A stretch of DNA of 64,000 bases from Falsirhodobacter algicola (lineage in GTDB: Bacteria; Pseudomonadota; Alphaproteobacteria; Rhodobacterales; Rhodobacteraceae): NCBI RefSeq assembly GCF_018279165.1, contig NZ_CP047289.1, positions 868,001 through 932,000 of the forward strand, written 5' to 3'. The translations under genes and the position numbers were made by a program. The notes beneath the pieces were generated by a model. That model ran no database searches. It was not told where the DNA came from and saw only the letters and a list, made by a program, of their open reading frames with translations. Below are positions 47,997 to 58,795 of this stretch, piece by piece (the stretch's first letter is position 1; every line of letters begins with the position of its first letter).

Positions 47997-49142
47997 TTAG
48001 AGCTTGAGCGACAGGACCGTCGCCATCGACAGCTCGCCAAAGCCGTTGAAGCGGGTGTTGGTCGCCGCCGAATAGGCGCCCATCCCTTGGAAGATGACGA
48101 AATCGCCCTCCTCTACATCGCCCGCCAGCGGCAGTTCGCCCGGCAGGCGGTCCACGGAATCGCAGGTCGGCCCGAAGATGATGCGGTCCGACTTCTCGCC
48201 CGTGCGCAGCGTGCCTTGCGGGGTCATCACCTCGATCCGGTCGATCACGCCGATCATCGGAAGCTCCGTCAGGGAGCCATAGGTGCCGTCGTTCAGAAAG
48301 ACGTGCTGACCGTCGCGCACCGCCTTGATGCGGGCCGCAAGGGTGAAGGCATCCCCGCAAAGGCCGCGGCCCGGTTCACAGACCAGTTGCGGGCGGGCAT
48401 CGCCGAAGGCTTCGGTCGCGGTGCGGTCGATCAGATCGAAGATCGCATCGAGATCCGGCGTCACGGCGTTCAGCCGGTGGTTCGGGAAACCGCCGCCCAC
48501 GTTCAGACGCGCGATGCGCACGCCCGCGCCGCCGGCGATTTCGGCCGCCGCGCCGATATAGCTGCCCCATGCGGCCGGATCGGTGCATTGCGTGCCCGGA
48601 TGGAATGTCAGCGAGGGGATGAAGCCCGCCGCCGCGGCCTTCGCCAGCAACTCGGTCGCCAGTTCCACCGTCGCGCCGAACTTCGCCCCGAAGTTATAGG
48701 CCGCACCGGCGACCGGCAGCTTGAAGCGCACGCTGATCTCCGCGCCCTCGGCCGGGACCAGTTCGATCAGCTTGTCGAGCTCGGTGCCGGAATCGACGCT
48801 GTAGCTCTTCACCCCAAGCTCCACCGCGGTGCGGATCTCGTGGCGGGCGCGCACGGGGTTGTTGTAATGCAGGGCCGCATCGGGCACGAGGCGGCGGATC
48901 AGCCGCATCTCTGCCGGAGAGGCGACGTCGAACCCCCGGATCCCGGCTGCGGCCAGATTCTCGATCACCACATCTTCGGGGTTGGACTTCACGGCATAGG
49001 TGACCATGCCGGGAAAACCGTCGATGAACTTGCGCGCCATCGCTTGCAGGATGGAGGGCGAGAAGAACAACACGGGCGTTTCGGGGGACAGCGTCCGCAC
49101 ATATTCGGCCGGCGACGTCCAGATTGTTTTCGAGAGTCCCAT
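47997..49142 (-). CDS. Ornithine/lysine decarboxylase, fold-III PLP type
   Basis: The 381-residue alanine-racemase-fold decarboxylase shows the PLP lysine Lys52 in YAVKSNP, the phosphate loop in RLNVGGGFPNHR, CEPGRG (255-260), and the inter-subunit catalytic Cys327-Asp328 in FGPTCDSVD. Length and motifs match the eukaryote-like ODC of Alphaproteobacteria. It makes putrescine (and perhaps cadaverine) from ornithine or lysine. It lies 57 bases upstream of argS and has a long, structured leader that may be regulatory. Confidence 0.93.
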   Translation of the reverse strand: MGLSKTIWTSPAEYVRTLSPETPVLFFSPSILQAMARKFIDGFPGMVTYAVKSNPEDVVIENLAAAGIRGFDVASPAEMRLIRRLVPDAALHYNNPVRARHEIRTAVELGVKSYSVDSGTELDKLIELVPAEGAEISVRFKLPVAGAAYNFGAKFGATVELATELLAKAAAAGFIPSLTFHPGTQCTDPAAWGSYIGAAAEIAGGAGVRIARLNVGGGFPNHRLNAVTPDLDAIFDLIDRTATEAFGDARPQLVCEPGRGLCGDAFTLAARIKAVRDGQHVFLNDGTYGSLTELPMIGVIDRIEVMTPQGTLRTGEKSDRIIFGPTCDSVDRLPGELPLAGDVEEGDFVIFQGMGAYSAATNTRFNGFGELSMATVLSLKL

Positions 49143-49194
49143 CGGCGTTTCCTTTCTGCCAACAGAAGCGGTCCCGGCCCCCGGATGTTCCCGG

Positions 49195-49250
49195 AAGGCG
49201 GCACCTGCGAGGTTTCAAAGAACCAGGCCAGGTGCGTATGAGCCGCCCTT
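49195..49250 (-). promoter_or_regulatory. Structured leader of the decarboxylase gene, possible speF-type RNA element
   Basis: On the minus strand GCACCTG (49235-49229) pairs with CAGGTGC (49207-49201), enclosing an inner stem GGTT/AACC. An outer GGCG/CGCC pairing lies either side. The hairpin is in the 5' leader, 59 or more bases before the start codon. A conserved leader RNA (the speF motif) is known upstream of ornithine decarboxylase genes in Alphaproteobacteria; membership is inferred from position and I could not check the covariance model. Confidence 0.45.
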
Positions 49251-49270
49251 TTCCTGAAAACAAGGACGCC

Positions 49271-49298
49271 CCTATGCAGCACATGGACGCGTTTGCAA
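49271..49298 (-). promoter_or_regulatory. Tentative promoter of the decarboxylase gene
   Basis: TTGCAA (49298-49293) is followed after 16 bases by CATAGG (49276-49271) on the minus strand, just upstream of the structured leader. The -10 match is poor. Confidence 0.3.
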
Positions 49299-49431
49299 AG
49301 CGTTTTTTCGACCTCTTTGCGAAAACCCGCTTTTGCCAAGCATGACAGGGAAAAATGTCGTTCTCACGACGGGCTTTTCACCGGCGGCGAACGCCTGTAT
49401 CCCTGCCCCGTCAGCAAGAAGGGGCCGGACA

Positions 49432-52377
49432 ATGGCGATGGAAAAGACGTTCGACGCGACCGAGGCCGAGGCTCGCCTGTCCGCCATGTGGGAAGAGATG
49501 GGGGCCTTCCGTGCGGGGGCGAACGCCTCCCGCCCGGAAACCTTCTGCATCATGATCCCGCCGCCGAACGTCACCGGCTCGCTTCATATGGGGCATGCGT
49601 TCAACAACACGCTGCAGGACATCCTCGTGCGTTGGCACCGGATGCGCGGCTTCGACACGCTGTGGCAGCCCGGAACCGACCATGCCGGCATCGCAACGCA
49701 GATGGTGGTGGAACGCGAGCTTGCCCGCACCGGCCAGCCCGGACGCCGCGATCTCGGGCGCGAGGCCTTCCTCGAAAAGGTGTGGGAGTGGAAGGACAAA
49801 TCCGGCGGCACCATCGTGGGGCAGCTGAAACGGCTCGGCGCGTCCTGCGACTGGGACCGCGAGGCGTTCACCATGTCGGGCAATTTCCCCGAGGCCGTCG
49901 CCAAGGTCTTCGTGGAGATGTACCGCAAGGGCCTGATCTATCGCGGCAAGCGCCTCGTGAACTGGGACCCGCATTTCGAAACGGCGATCTCCGACCTCGA
50001 GGTGGAGAATGTCGAAACGCCCGGCCATATGTGGCACTTCAAGTACCGCCTCGCAGATGGCGCGACCTATGAATACGTCGAGAAGGACGAGGACGGAAAC
50101 GTCACCCTGCGCGAGACGCGCGACTATATCGCCATCGCCACGACCCGGCCCGAAACGATGCTGGGCGACGGCGCGGTGGCCGTGCATCCGAGCGACGAAC
50201 GCTATGCCCCGATCGTGGGCAAGATGGTGCAACTGCCGCTCTGCGATCGTCTGATCCCGATCATCGCCGACGAATATCCCGACAAGACCTTCGGTTCGGG
50301 CGCGGTGAAGATCACCGGCGCGCATGATTTCAACGACTATCAGGTGGCGCGGCGGGCGGGCCTGCCGATGTACCGCCTGATGGACACGCGCGGCGCGATG
50401 CGGACCGACGGCGCCCCCTATGCCGAGGCGGTCGCCCGCGCGCGCGAGATCGCCGCCGGATCGCCCACGACCGAGGCCGAGGTGGACAGCCTGAACCTCG
50501 TGCCCGCGAAATATCGCGGCATGGACCGGCTGGAGGCGCGCAAGGCGGTGGTGGCCGACATTACCGCAGCGGGCCTTGCGGTCACGCGGCTCGTCTCCTC
50601 CATCGACGAGGAAACGGGTTCGGAGCATCTGGAACGCCACCCGGTGGTGGAGTCCAAACCCATCATGCAGCCCTTCGGCGACCGCTCGAAAGTGGTGATC
50701 GAACCGATGCTGACCGATCAGTGGTTCGTGGATACCGGGCGCATCGTCGAACCCGCGCTGGAGGCCGTGCGCAGCGGCACAACGAAGATCCTGCCCGAGC
50801 GCGATGCGAAGGTCTATTTCCACTGGCTGGAGAATATCGAGCCGTGGTGCATCTCGCGTCAGCTGTGGTGGGGGCATCAGATCCCGGTCTGGTACGGCCC
50901 GCGCCGCATCCCCGAAGAGGAGGGCGTCGCCCCCTTCGATTGGTCCGAAACCGTCAGCTTCTGCGCCGCCAGCGAAGAGGAAGCGCGCCAGCAGATGCTG
51001 GATTATTACGGCGATTTCGCGCTGGTGCCGGTCGCGGACCGCGATGCCGCGCTCGCCCATGCCGAAACGCCCGATTCCGTCTGCTACTGGCGCGATCCGG
51101 ACGTGCTCGACACGTGGTTCTCCTCGGGGCTGTGGCCGATCGGCACCCTCGGCTGGCCCGAACAGACGCCGGAACTTCAGAAATACTTCCCGACCAACGT
51201 GCTGGTCACCGGCTTCGACATCATCTTCTTCTGGGTCGCCCGGATGATGATGATGCAGCTGGCCGTCGTCGATCAGGTGCCGTTCCGCACCGTCTATGTC
51301 CACGCCCTCGTCCGCGACGAGAAGGGCAAGAAGATGTCGAAATCGCTCGGCAACGTGCTCGACCCGCTGGAACTGATCGACGAATACGGCGCGGATGCCG
51401 TGCGCTTCACCCTGTCGGCCATGGCCGCGATGGGCCGCGATCTGAAGCTGTCGACCGCGCGCATCGCCGGGTATCGCAACTTCGGCACCAAACTGTGGAA
51501 CGCCTGCCGCTTCGCCGAGATGAACGGCGTCTGGGAAGGGCATGCGACGCACGCCGCCCCGCCCGAAGCCAGCGCGACGGTGAACCGCTGGATCATCGCC
51601 GAAACCTCCGCCGTGCTGGCCGAGGTGAATGCCGCGCTGGAAGGATACCGCTTCGATGTGGCGGCGAATGCGCTCTATGCCTTCGTCTGGGGCAAGGTCT
51701 GCGACTGGTATGTCGAATTCGCCAAACCCCTGTTCGACGGCGATGCCGCCGACGAGACGCGCCGCACGATGGCATGGGTGCTGGATCAGTGCATGATCCT
51801 GCTGCACCCGATCATGCCCTTCATCACCGAAGAGCTTTGGGCCACGACCGGCACCCGCGCCAAGGCGCTGGTCCACACCGATTGGCCCGAACATGCCGCC
51901 GCCGATGCCGACGCGACCGCCGAGATGACTTGGGTCATCTCCGTCATCGAGGGCATCCGCTCGGCCCGGGCGCAGGTGCGCGTGCCGGTGGGCCTGAAGC
52001 TGCAGGCGCAGGCGATCGGTATGGACGAGGCGGCCCGCGCCGCGTGGGACCGCAACGCCGCCCTGATCCAGCGCCTCGCCCGGATCGAGAGCCTGACGGA
52101 TGCCGACGCCATCCCGCAGGGCGCGATCACCGTCGCCGTCGAGGGCGCGACCTTCGCCGTGCCGTTGGAGGGCATCATCGACATCGCCGCCGAGAAGGCC
52201 CGGCTGGAAAAGACGCTCCAGAAGCTGGAGAAGGACATGAACGGGATCGCGGGGCGGCTGAAGAACCCCAAATTCCTCGCCTCCGCTCCGGAGGAGGTCG
52301 TGGACGAAGCCCGCGAGAATCTGGCCCAGCAAGAAGCGGAAGCGGCAAAGCTGCGCGCCGCCCTCGCCCAGCTTTGA
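49432..52377 (+). CDS. valS: Valyl-tRNA synthetase
   Basis: The 981-residue class I synthetase has HMGH (52-55, in [14 protein letters not shown]), a large CP1 editing domain with [10 protein letters not shown], the KMSKS loop [10 protein letters not shown] near residue 633, an anticodon-binding domain, and a C-terminal coiled coil (about 915-981, [16 protein letters not shown]) that grips the tRNA. ATG 49432 follows AAGGGG. It is divergent from the decarboxylase gene. Confidence 0.97.
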   Translation: MAMEKTFDATEAEARLSAMWEEMGAFRAGANASRPETFCIMIPPPNVTGSLHMGHAFNNTLQDILVRWHRMRGFDTLWQPGTDHAGIATQMVVERELARTGQPGRRDLGREAFLEKVWEWKDKSGGTIVGQLKRLGASCDWDREAFTMSGNFPEAVAKVFVEMYRKGLIYRGKRLVNWDPHFETAISDLEVENVETPGHMWHFKYRLADGATYEYVEKDEDGNVTLRETRDYIAIATTRPETMLGDGAVAVHPSDERYAPIVGKMVQLPLCDRLIPIIADEYPDKTFGSGAVKITGAHDFNDYQVARRAGLPMYRLMDTRGAMRTDGAPYAEAVARAREIAAGSPTTEAEVDSLNLVPAKYRGMDRLEARKAVVADITAAGLAVTRLVSSIDEETGSEHLERHPVVESKPIMQPFGDRSKVVIEPMLTDQWFVDTGRIVEPALEAVRSGTTKILPERDAKVYFHWLENIEPWCISRQLWWGHQIPVWYGPRRIPEEEGVAPFDWSETVSFCAASEEEARQQMLDYYGDFALVPVADRDAALAHAETPDSVCYWRDPDVLDTWFSSGLWPIGTLGWPEQTPELQKYFPTNVLVTGFDIIFFWVARMMMMQLAVVDQVPFRTVYVHALVRDEKGKKMSKSLGNVLDPLELIDEYGADAVRFTLSAMAAMGRDLKLSTARIAGYRNFGTKLWNACRFAEMNGVWEGHATHAAPPEASATVNRWIIAETSAVLAEVNAALEGYRFDVAANALYAFVWGKVCDWYVEFAKPLFDGDAADETRRTMAWVLDQCMILLHPIMPFITEELWATTGTRAKALVHTDWPEHAAADADATAEMTWVISVIEGIRSARAQVRVPVGLKLQAQAIGMDEAARAAWDRNAALIQRLARIESLTDADAIPQGAITVAVEGATFAVPLEGIIDIAAEKARLEKTLQKLEKDMNGIAGRLKNPKFLASAPEEVVDEARENLAQQEAEAAKLRAALAQL

Positions 52378-52384
52378 CCCCCTT

Positions 52385-52408
52385 GCGGCCCCCGACATCG
52401 GGGGCCGC
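52385..52408 (+). terminator. Perfect 11-base-pair hairpin after valS
   Basis: GCGGCCCCCGA (52385-52395) and TCGGGGGCCGC (52398-52408) are exact complements. The hairpin starts 8 bases after the valS stop, but no T run follows and the next gene starts 18 bases later, so attenuation or 3'-end protection are alternatives to termination. Confidence 0.5.
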
Positions 52409-52426
52409 CGCATCACCGGAAGTTCC

Positions 52427-53530
52427 ATGCCGCGCTATACGCCCCTGATCCGCTCGCTCCCCTCATCGGTGCCGTTCGTCGGCCCGGAAACGCAGGAGCG
52501 GGTGCGCGGGCATGCCTTCGCGGCCCGGCTGGGCGCGAATGAAAACGTGTTCGGCCCCTCTCCCCGCGCGATCGAGGCGATGCGGAACGCCGCCGCCGAG
52601 GCATGGATGTATGGCGATCCCGAGAACCACGACCTGCGCCGCGCGCTGGCCGCGCATCACGGCGCGGGTATGGAGAATATCGTCGTCGGGGAAGGGATCG
52701 ACGGCCTATTGGGGCTGCTGGTGCGGCTCGTGATCGGGCCGGGGGATGCAGTCGTCACCTCGGACGGGGCCTATCCGACCTTCAACTTCCATGTCGCGGG
52801 CTTTGGCGGGACGCTGCACAAGGTGCCCTATCGCGGCGATCACGAAGACCCGGAGGCGCTGATCGCCAAGGCACGCGAAACGGGTGCCAAACTCATCTAC
52901 CTTGCCAATCCCGACAATCCGATGGGCAGCCATCACAGTGCTGCCGCGCTGGAGCGGATGGTGGAGGCGGTGCCGGAGGGCGCGCTTCTGATCCTCGACG
53001 AGGCCTATGTCGAACTGGCGCCCGAGGATGCCGTGCCGACCATCGCGCCGGACGATCCGCGGGTGATCCGAATGCGGACCTTCTCCAAGGCCCATGGGAT
53101 GGCGGGGGCGCGGATCGGCTATGCGCTTGGCGCGGCGCCGCTGATTTCCGCCTTCGACAAGGTGCGTAACCATTTCGGCGTCAGCCGGATCGCGCAGGCG
53201 GGGGCGCTGGCGGCCCTGCAGGATGCCGATTGGCTGGCCCATATCCGCGCCAGCGTGGCGAGCAGCCGCGAGGCGCTTTCTGCCATCGCCCGGGACAATG
53301 GGCTGACGCCCCTGCCCTCGGCCACCAATTTCGTGACGATGGATTGCGGCGGCGACGGGGCCTTTGCCCGCCGCGTGCTGGAGGGGCTGGTGCAGCGGGG
53401 CATCTTCGTACGCATGCCGTTCGTCGCGCCCCACGACCGCTGCATCCGCGTCAGCACCGGCACCGAGGCGGACATGGCCGCCTTTGCCGCCGCCCTGCCC
53501 CATGCCTTGGCCGGGGCGCGTCAGTCCTGA
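52427..53530 (+). CDS. Class I/II PLP aminotransferase, HisC-like
   Basis: The 367-residue fold-I enzyme has a substrate segment LGANENVFGPSP, YLANPDNPMGS, DEAYVELAP and the PLP lysine Lys221 in TFSKAHGMAGARIG. It resembles histidinol-phosphate aminotransferase but stands outside any his operon, so it may act on other amino acids. Start ATG 52427 is 49 bases after valS. The last 10 bases overlap the convergent DUF4177 gene. Confidence 0.85.
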   Translation: MPRYTPLIRSLPSSVPFVGPETQERVRGHAFAARLGANENVFGPSPRAIEAMRNAAAEAWMYGDPENHDLRRALAAHHGAGMENIVVGEGIDGLLGLLVRLVIGPGDAVVTSDGAYPTFNFHVAGFGGTLHKVPYRGDHEDPEALIAKARETGAKLIYLANPDNPMGSHHSAAALERMVEAVPEGALLILDEAYVELAPEDAVPTIAPDDPRVIRMRTFSKAHGMAGARIGYALGAAPLISAFDKVRNHFGVSRIAQAGALAALQDADWLAHIRASVASSREALSAIARDNGLTPLPSATNFVTMDCGGDGAFARRVLEGLVQRGIFVRMPFVAPHDRCIRVSTGTEADMAAFAAALPHALAGARQS

Positions 53531-53874
53531 CGGGCCGGTCCAATCGGGCGCGCGACGCCTTCGGGGCTGTTGGCGACCGGCAGCGGCGTGGCCGCGCCCT
53601 GCGACACTTCCACCGCGCCGATGCGGGCGGCGGTGTCGTCCTGAAGCGGACGGCGGAACACCAGAAGGTTGTGGGTGACGGTGGCGCGGCGGGTCCAGCC
53701 GACCTTTTCCTCGCAGGGCAGCGTTTCGGCGCCGACGAATTCCCAGCCCTCACGGCCCACGCGATTCATCACGGCCGCCAGCGCCAGCGCATAGCGTTCC
53801 GAAGGATTGCGCACGCCCCGCGTCTTTTCGCCCTTCGCGGGGGCCGGAATGACCTGATATTCAAAGCGCGTCAT
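53521..53874 (-). CDS. DUF4177-family small protein
   Basis: The 117-residue product starts MTRFEYQVIPAPAKGEKTRG, with the DUF4177 pattern RFEYxVxPAP and GREGWEFVGAETLPCEE, and a variable C-terminal tail. The function of the family is unknown. It is downstream of aroG's convergent partner, not in its operon, and overlaps the aminotransferase tail. Confidence 0.75.
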   Translation of the reverse strand: MTRFEYQVIPAPAKGEKTRGVRNPSERYALALAAVMNRVGREGWEFVGAETLPCEEKVGWTRRATVTHNLLVFRRPLQDDTAARIGAVEVSQGAATPLPVANSPEGVARPIGPARQD

Positions 53875-53950
53875 GGCTGTCTCCTCTGCCTTGCAGTGGC
53901 GACATAGCCTTGCGCGGGCGGGAAGCCAACCGCGCAAGGCCAGCCTTGGA

Positions 53951-55321
53951 TCACAGTGCGATGCGCCGAGCGGCCTCGCGCCGATCCGAAAGCTCTTCGG
54001 CCACGAGGAAGGCCAGCTCCAGCGCCTGACTGGCGTTCAGACGCGGATCGCAGGCGGTGTGGTAACGGTCCGACAGATCCTCATCCGTGACGGCCCGCAG
54101 CCCGCCCGTGCATTCGGTCACGTCCTGGCCCGTCATCTCGAAATGCACGCCGCCGGGGATCGTGCCCTCGGCGCGGTGGATCGCGAAGAAGTCGCGCACC
54201 TCGGACAGAACGTTGTCGAAGGGCCGCGTCTTGTACCCCGAGGGCGACTTGATCGTGTTGCCATGCATCGGATCGCAGGACCAGACGACGTTCGCCCCCT
54301 CTTCCTGCACGGCGCGGATCAGGCGCGGCAGATGATCGCCCACCTTGCCCGCACCGAAGCGCGCGATCAGCGTCAGACGACCGGCCTCGTTCTCGGGGTT
54401 GAGGCGCGCCATCAGCACCTTCAGATCCTCGGCCGTGGTGGAGGGGCCGCATTTCAGGCCGATCGGGTTCAGCACGCCGCGGCAGAACTCCACATGCGCG
54501 CCATCGGGCTGACGCGTCCGGTCGCCGATCCAGATCATATGGCCCGAGCCCGCCACCGGATGGCCGCTGATCGAATCGACGCGGCAGAGCGCCTCTTCGT
54601 ATTCCAGCAGCAGCGCCTCGTGGCTAGTGTAGAAATCGACCGAGGACAGCGTATGCGCGGTATCGGGGTTCACCCCGGCCGCCGTCATGAAATCGAGCGC
54701 ATCGGCGATGCGGTTCGACAGCTCGCGGTAGCGTTCGGCCTTGTCATGCTCGGCAAAGCCCAGCGTCCAAGCGTGGACGCGGTTGATATCCGCGAACCCA
54801 CCCGTGGAGAAGGCGCGCAAGAGGTTCAGCGTCGCCGCCGCCTGCGTGTAGGCCTGCAGCATCCGCTGGGGATCGGGCACGCGCGCGGCGGCGGTGAAAT
54901 CGAAGCCGTTCACGATATCGCCGCGGTAGGAAGGCAGTTCCTGCCCGTCGATCACCTCGGTCGGGGCGGAACGGGGCTTGGCGAACTGACCGGCCATGCG
55001 GCCCACCTTGATCACCGGAACCTTCGCGCCCCATGTCAGCACGACGGCCATCTGCAGCATCACGCGGAACGTGTCGCGGATGGTGTCGGCGCGGAACTCG
55101 GCGAAGCTTTCGGCGCAATCGCCGCCCTGCAACAGGAAGGCCTTGCCCGCCGCCACATCGGCCAGCTGCGCGCGCAGGCGGCGCGCCTCGCCGGCAAAGA
55201 CCAGCGGCGGATATTTCCCAAGCTGAGCCTCGACCGCGTTCAGCGCGTTCGTATCGGGGTAATCCGGCATCTGGATACGCGGCTTCGCGCGCCAGTCGGA
55301 TTTGGTCCAGCCTTGAGTCAT
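53951..55321 (-). CDS. aroG: Class II 3-deoxy-7-phosphoheptulonate synthase
   Basis: The 456-residue plant-type DAHP synthase begins [23 protein letters not shown] and contains [28 protein letters not shown]-like sequence, [12 protein letters not shown], and the metal/PEP-binding [22 protein letters not shown] segment. It condenses phosphoenolpyruvate with erythrose-4-phosphate to open aromatic amino-acid synthesis. The frame upstream of 55321 is intergenic. A GGAGACGAAGG ribosome site precedes the start. Confidence 0.95.
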   Translation of the reverse strand: MTQGWTKSDWRAKPRIQMPDYPDTNALNAVEAQLGKYPPLVFAGEARRLRAQLADVAAGKAFLLQGGDCAESFAEFRADTIRDTFRVMLQMAVVLTWGAKVPVIKVGRMAGQFAKPRSAPTEVIDGQELPSYRGDIVNGFDFTAAARVPDPQRMLQAYTQAAATLNLLRAFSTGGFADINRVHAWTLGFAEHDKAERYRELSNRIADALDFMTAAGVNPDTAHTLSSVDFYTSHEALLLEYEEALCRVDSISGHPVAGSGHMIWIGDRTRQPDGAHVEFCRGVLNPIGLKCGPSTTAEDLKVLMARLNPENEAGRLTLIARFGAGKVGDHLPRLIRAVQEEGANVVWSCDPMHGNTIKSPSGYKTRPFDNVLSEVRDFFAIHRAEGTIPGGVHFEMTGQDVTECTGGLRAVTDEDLSDRYHTACDPRLNASQALELAFLVAEELSDRREAARRIAL

Positions 55322-55464
55322 CCTTCGTCTCCACCGCTTGGGGTTCGTACGCGTATAGATCAAAAAACGCGCATGGGCTATCGCCATCGGGATGTTTCTG
55401 GTGCGAATGCTGCGGCGGGCCGCGCGGGCTTGCCAAGTCCGCCGCCATCGGGCAAGCCGGGCGC

Positions 55465-57294
55465 ATGCTGCGCATTTCCGACATAAGCTATTCGATCGAA
55501 GGCCGACCGCTCTTCGAGAACGCCTCGGCGACCATCCCGACCGGCCACAAGGTCGGCCTTGTCGGGCGCAATGGGGCGGGCAAAACCACCCTGTTCCGCC
55601 TGATCCGAGGCGAGATCGCGCTGGAGGGCGGCGAAATCAGCCTGCCCGCACGGGCGCGCATCGGCGGCGTCGCCCAAGAGGTGCCCTCCTCCTCCACCTC
55701 GCTGATCGATACGGTGCTGGAGGCCGACACCGAACGCGCGGCCCTTCTGGCCGAAAGCGCGACCGCGACGGACGCCGCCCGCATCGCCGAAATCCAGACG
55801 CGGCTGACCGACATCGACGCATGGTCCGCCGAGGGGCGGGCTTCGGCCATCCTCAAGGGGCTCGGCTTCGATGCCGAGGCGCAGCTGCGTCCCTGCTCGG
55901 ACTTCTCGGGCGGCTGGCGGATGCGCGTGGCGCTGGCGGGCGTGCTCTTTGCCCAGCCCGATCTCCTGCTCTTGGACGAGCCGACGAACTATCTCGACCT
56001 CGAAGGCGCGCTGTGGCTGGAGGCTTATCTTCAGAAGTATCCGCACACCGTCCTCATCATCTCGCATGATCGGGGGCTGCTGAACCGCGCGGTGCAAGGG
56101 ATCTTGCATCTCGACTCGAAGAAACTCACCTACTGGACTGGTCCCTATGACCAATTCGCCCGGCAGATGGCCGAACGGCGCGCCGTCCTGACGGCCGAGG
56201 CCAAGAAGCAAGACGCCCGCCGCGCCCATCTTCAGGCCTTCGTGGATCGGTTCAAGGCCAAGGCCTCCAAGGCCGCGCAGGCGCAGTCCCGCGTCAAACA
56301 GCTGGAGAAGATGGAGACGATCACCCCGCCCGAAGAAGCGCGGCAGATGGTCTTCACCTTCCCGGAGCCCGAGGAACTCTCGCCCCCCATCGTCAACCTC
56401 GACGGTGCGGCGGTAGGCTATGACGACACCCCGATCCTGCGGCGCCTCAGCCTGCGGATCGATCAGGACGACCGTATCGCCCTTTTGGGCCGCAACGGCG
56501 AAGGAAAATCCACGCTTTCCAAGCTGCTGGCCGGCAAACTTCAGACGATGGGCGGGCAGATCACACGCTCGTCCAAGCTGCGCATCGGCTATTTTGCGCA
56601 GCATCAGGTGGATGAGTTGTTCATCGACGAAACCCCGCTTCAGCACCTGCAACGGATGCGTCCGGCCGAGGGGCAGCCCCGGCTGCGGGCGCGCCTTGCG
56701 GGCTTCGGGCTTGGCGCCGATCAGGCCGAAACCGCCGTGGGCCGCCTGTCGGGCGGGCAGAAGGCGCGGCTGTCGCTGCTGCTGGCGACGCTGGACGCGC
56801 CGCATCTGCTGATCCTCGACGAACCGACGAACCACCTCGACATGGAAAGCCGCGAGGCGCTGACCGAGGCGCTCAACAGCTATTCCGGGGCGGTGGTGCT
56901 GGTCAGCCACGACATGCACCTTCTGTCGCTCGTCGCGGATCGGCTGTGGCTGGTGAAGGACGGCGCGGTCGCCCCGTTCGATCAGGATCTGGAGGCCTAT
57001 CGCCGCCTGCTTCTGCAAGGGGATGAGCCGGAAAAGCCGAAGGCCCCGAAGAAGAAGGTCAGCCGCGACGATGTCGCCACCCTCCGCTCCGAGGTGCGCA
57101 AATGCGAAGAGCGGGTGACCAAGCTGACCGACATGCGCGAGAAGTTGGCCGTCAAGCTGAGCGATCCCGCCCTCTATGACCGCCCCGACGAAGCGGCCGT
57201 CTGGCAGAAGAAATACGCCGAAGTGATGGAAGGCCTCGACCGGGCCGAGGATCTGTGGCTGCGCGCGCAGGAGAAGCTGGAGGCGGCCGGCTGA
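55465..57294 (+). CDS. ABC-F family ATPase (Uup/EttA-like)
   Basis: The 609-residue soluble protein has two ATPase modules: Walker [10 protein letters not shown] (34-42) with signature [11 protein letters not shown], and GRNGEGKST (about 342-350) with [11 protein letters not shown]. Both Walker B motifs ([26 protein letters not shown]) end in the ABC-F pattern. An interdomain linker (about 240-300) and a C-terminal coiled coil (from about 535) complete the Uup-type layout. ABC-F proteins act on the ribosome or DNA. ATG 55465 is preferred over the long frame starting at 55033. Confidence 0.93.
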   Translation: MLRISDISYSIEGRPLFENASATIPTGHKVGLVGRNGAGKTTLFRLIRGEIALEGGEISLPARARIGGVAQEVPSSSTSLIDTVLEADTERAALLAESATATDAARIAEIQTRLTDIDAWSAEGRASAILKGLGFDAEAQLRPCSDFSGGWRMRVALAGVLFAQPDLLLLDEPTNYLDLEGALWLEAYLQKYPHTVLIISHDRGLLNRAVQGILHLDSKKLTYWTGPYDQFARQMAERRAVLTAEAKKQDARRAHLQAFVDRFKAKASKAAQAQSRVKQLEKMETITPPEEARQMVFTFPEPEELSPPIVNLDGAAVGYDDTPILRRLSLRIDQDDRIALLGRNGEGKSTLSKLLAGKLQTMGGQITRSSKLRIGYFAQHQVDELFIDETPLQHLQRMRPAEGQPRLRARLAGFGLGADQAETAVGRLSGGQKARLSLLLATLDAPHLLILDEPTNHLDMESREALTEALNSYSGAVVLVSHDMHLLSLVADRLWLVKDGAVAPFDQDLEAYRRLLLQGDEPEKPKAPKKKVSRDDVATLRSEVRKCEERVTKLTDMREKLAVKLSDPALYDRPDEAAVWQKKYAEVMEGLDRAEDLWLRAQEKLEAAG

Positions 57295-57310
57295 GCCGGT
57301 TCGGCATGTG

Positions 57311-57886
57311 ATGGACAGCTTCGACATGGGCCGCGTCACCTACCTCATCCTGCTGCTGGCCTTCGTCGGCGGCTGGGTGATCGTGGAGTTTCGGGGCCGT
57401 ATGGGATCGGCCCTGCGCATCGCGATGGCATGGGGGCTGATCTTTCTGGCCGTCGCTGCGGGCTACGGCCTCTGGACCGAGATGGCGCCCACCCTCTCCC
57501 CGCGCCAAGAGGCGCTGGAGGGGGGCGAGATCTCCATCCCTCGGGCACCGGACGGGCATTACTACATCACGCTTCAGATCGAGGGGACGGATATCCGCTT
57601 CATGGCCGATACCGGCGCAAGCTCGGTCCTGCTGTCGGCACGGGATGCGCGGCGGCTGGGGATCGACCCGGACAGCCTGATCTATCTGGGAACCGCGCGC
57701 ACCGCGAATGGCGAGGTGCGGACCGCCCGCGTCCTTCTGACCGATGTCCGGCTGGGCGAGATCACGGATCTGACCCTGCCCGCCTTGGTGAACGAAGGCG
57801 ATCTCGACATCTCGCTTCTGGGGATGAGCTATCTGCGCCGGTTTGACATCAGCATCAGCGGGGATCGGATGATCCTGCGGCGCTGA
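57311..57886 (+). CDS. Membrane-anchored retropepsin-like aspartic protease
   Basis: The 191-residue protein has two N-terminal membrane helices (about 10-26 and 36-53), then a retropepsin fold with the single DTG site MADTGASSVLLS (Asp100) and SLLGMSYLRRFDISISGDRMIL. It matches the TIGR02281 group of clan AA proteases, which should work as homodimers in the periplasm. A GTG at 57308 is an alternative start. It overlaps the convergent GNAT gene by 32 bases. Confidence 0.87.
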   Translation: MDSFDMGRVTYLILLLAFVGGWVIVEFRGRMGSALRIAMAWGLIFLAVAAGYGLWTEMAPTLSPRQEALEGGEISIPRAPDGHYYITLQIEGTDIRFMADTGASSVLLSARDARRLGIDPDSLIYLGTARTANGEVRTARVLLTDVRLGEITDLTLPALVNEGDLDISLLGMSYLRRFDISISGDRMILRR

Positions 57887-58334
57887 AGGCCTGCGGATAG
57901 AGGATGCGGCCCGTGGCCGGAACCTCATGCCGCGCGTGGATCATCAGATGCGGCCCGGCATAGGCGCAGGCATAGCCCGCCGCCAGATCGGCGCGAAAGC
58001 CAAGCTGGCCATAGAACTCCGGATCGCCCAGAACGAAGATCGCATCGCAATCGGCCATATCCATCGCCGCGCGGATCAGCGCCGTTCCGATCCCGCGCCC
58101 CTGCCACAGCGGCGCCACCGCGACCGGAGCGAGCGCGCAGGCCCGGAAGGGCGCATCGAGCGGGCTGAGCATCAGATGGCCCGTCACCTCCCCATCCGCC
58201 TCGGCCACGAGCGACAGCGCAGCCTCCGGGCGCAGGGCATCCGCCAGATCCGCCTCTGCCGTACGGCCAAAGGCGTCGGTCAGCAGGGCGCGAACATCTG
58301 CAATATCCTCAGAGACTTCGCGGCGGATCTTCAT
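57855..58334 (-). CDS. GNAT N-acetyltransferase
   Basis: The 159-residue enzyme begins MKIRREVSEDIADVRALL and has the acetyl-CoA loop VAPLWQGRGIGTALIRAAM and FVLGDPEFYGQLGF, a YhbS-like pattern. The acceptor is unknown. Its ATG overlaps the holC stop (ATGA, 58331-58334), so it is in the pepA-holC operon; its tail overlaps the retropepsin gene. Confidence 0.87.
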   Translation of the reverse strand: MKIRREVSEDIADVRALLTDAFGRTAEADLADALRPEAALSLVAEADGEVTGHLMLSPLDAPFRACALAPVAVAPLWQGRGIGTALIRAAMDMADCDAIFVLGDPEFYGQLGFRADLAAGYACAYAGPHLMIHARHEVPATGRILYPQAFSAAGSSDPR

Positions 58335-58792
58335 GCGGCACCCGAGCGTTCGGCCTTCATCTCCCACCGGCCGGATTCCTCGGACCAGTACTGCGCCGTC
58401 ACCCCGGCGGCGACCACGCCGCGCCATTGATCCCGCGCCTGGGCCAGCGCCGCATTGTCCAGACCGTCGAACAGCACCCACAGCCGATCGAGGGGCGCGG
58501 CCTCGGCCGGATCGAACCCGGCCGTGCCCACCACCATCAGGCAGTTGGCATCGTTGCCGATCGCCCCGGTGCCCAAAAGCACCGGTTGCAGATCGTCATG
58601 CCCGCCCCCGTCCCGACCATGCGGCAGAAAGCTTTCCTCGTCCAAGGTCCAGAGCGCGTCGTCCAGCACCGACAGAACCGCCTCATCGCCGCGCACCATC
58701 ACGCGCCAGCCCGCGCCCAGCGCGCGTTTCAGCAGCGTGAAGGCCGTATCCTCCAGCCGGGACTGCGTCAGGTGATAGAACATCACCGCCAC
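58331..58792 (-). CDS. holC: DNA polymerase III chi subunit
   Basis: The 153-residue HolC begins MAVMFYHLTQSRLEDTAFTLLKRALGAGWRV and carries SFLPHGRDGGGHDDLQPVLLG, the conserved chi landmarks. Chi links the clamp loader to single-strand binding protein. It starts 3 bases after the pepA stop, the same pepA-holC order seen in E. coli. Confidence 0.9.
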   Translation of the reverse strand: MAVMFYHLTQSRLEDTAFTLLKRALGAGWRVMVRGDEAVLSVLDDALWTLDEESFLPHGRDGGGHDDLQPVLLGTGAIGNDANCLMVVGTAGFDPAEAAPLDRLWVLFDGLDNAALAQARDQWRGVVAAGVTAQYWSEESGRWEMKAERSGAA

Positions 58793-58795
58793 GGA

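Noticed and set aside
46152-49241. 1029-residue plus-strand open frame antisense to argS and the decarboxylase
   Set aside because: It mirrors two well-supported genes and has the Arg/His/Gly-rich composition of an antisense frame in GC-rich DNA.
49411-52428. 1005-residue minus-strand open frame antisense to valS
   Set aside because: Full overlap with valS, no domain, and shadow-frame composition.
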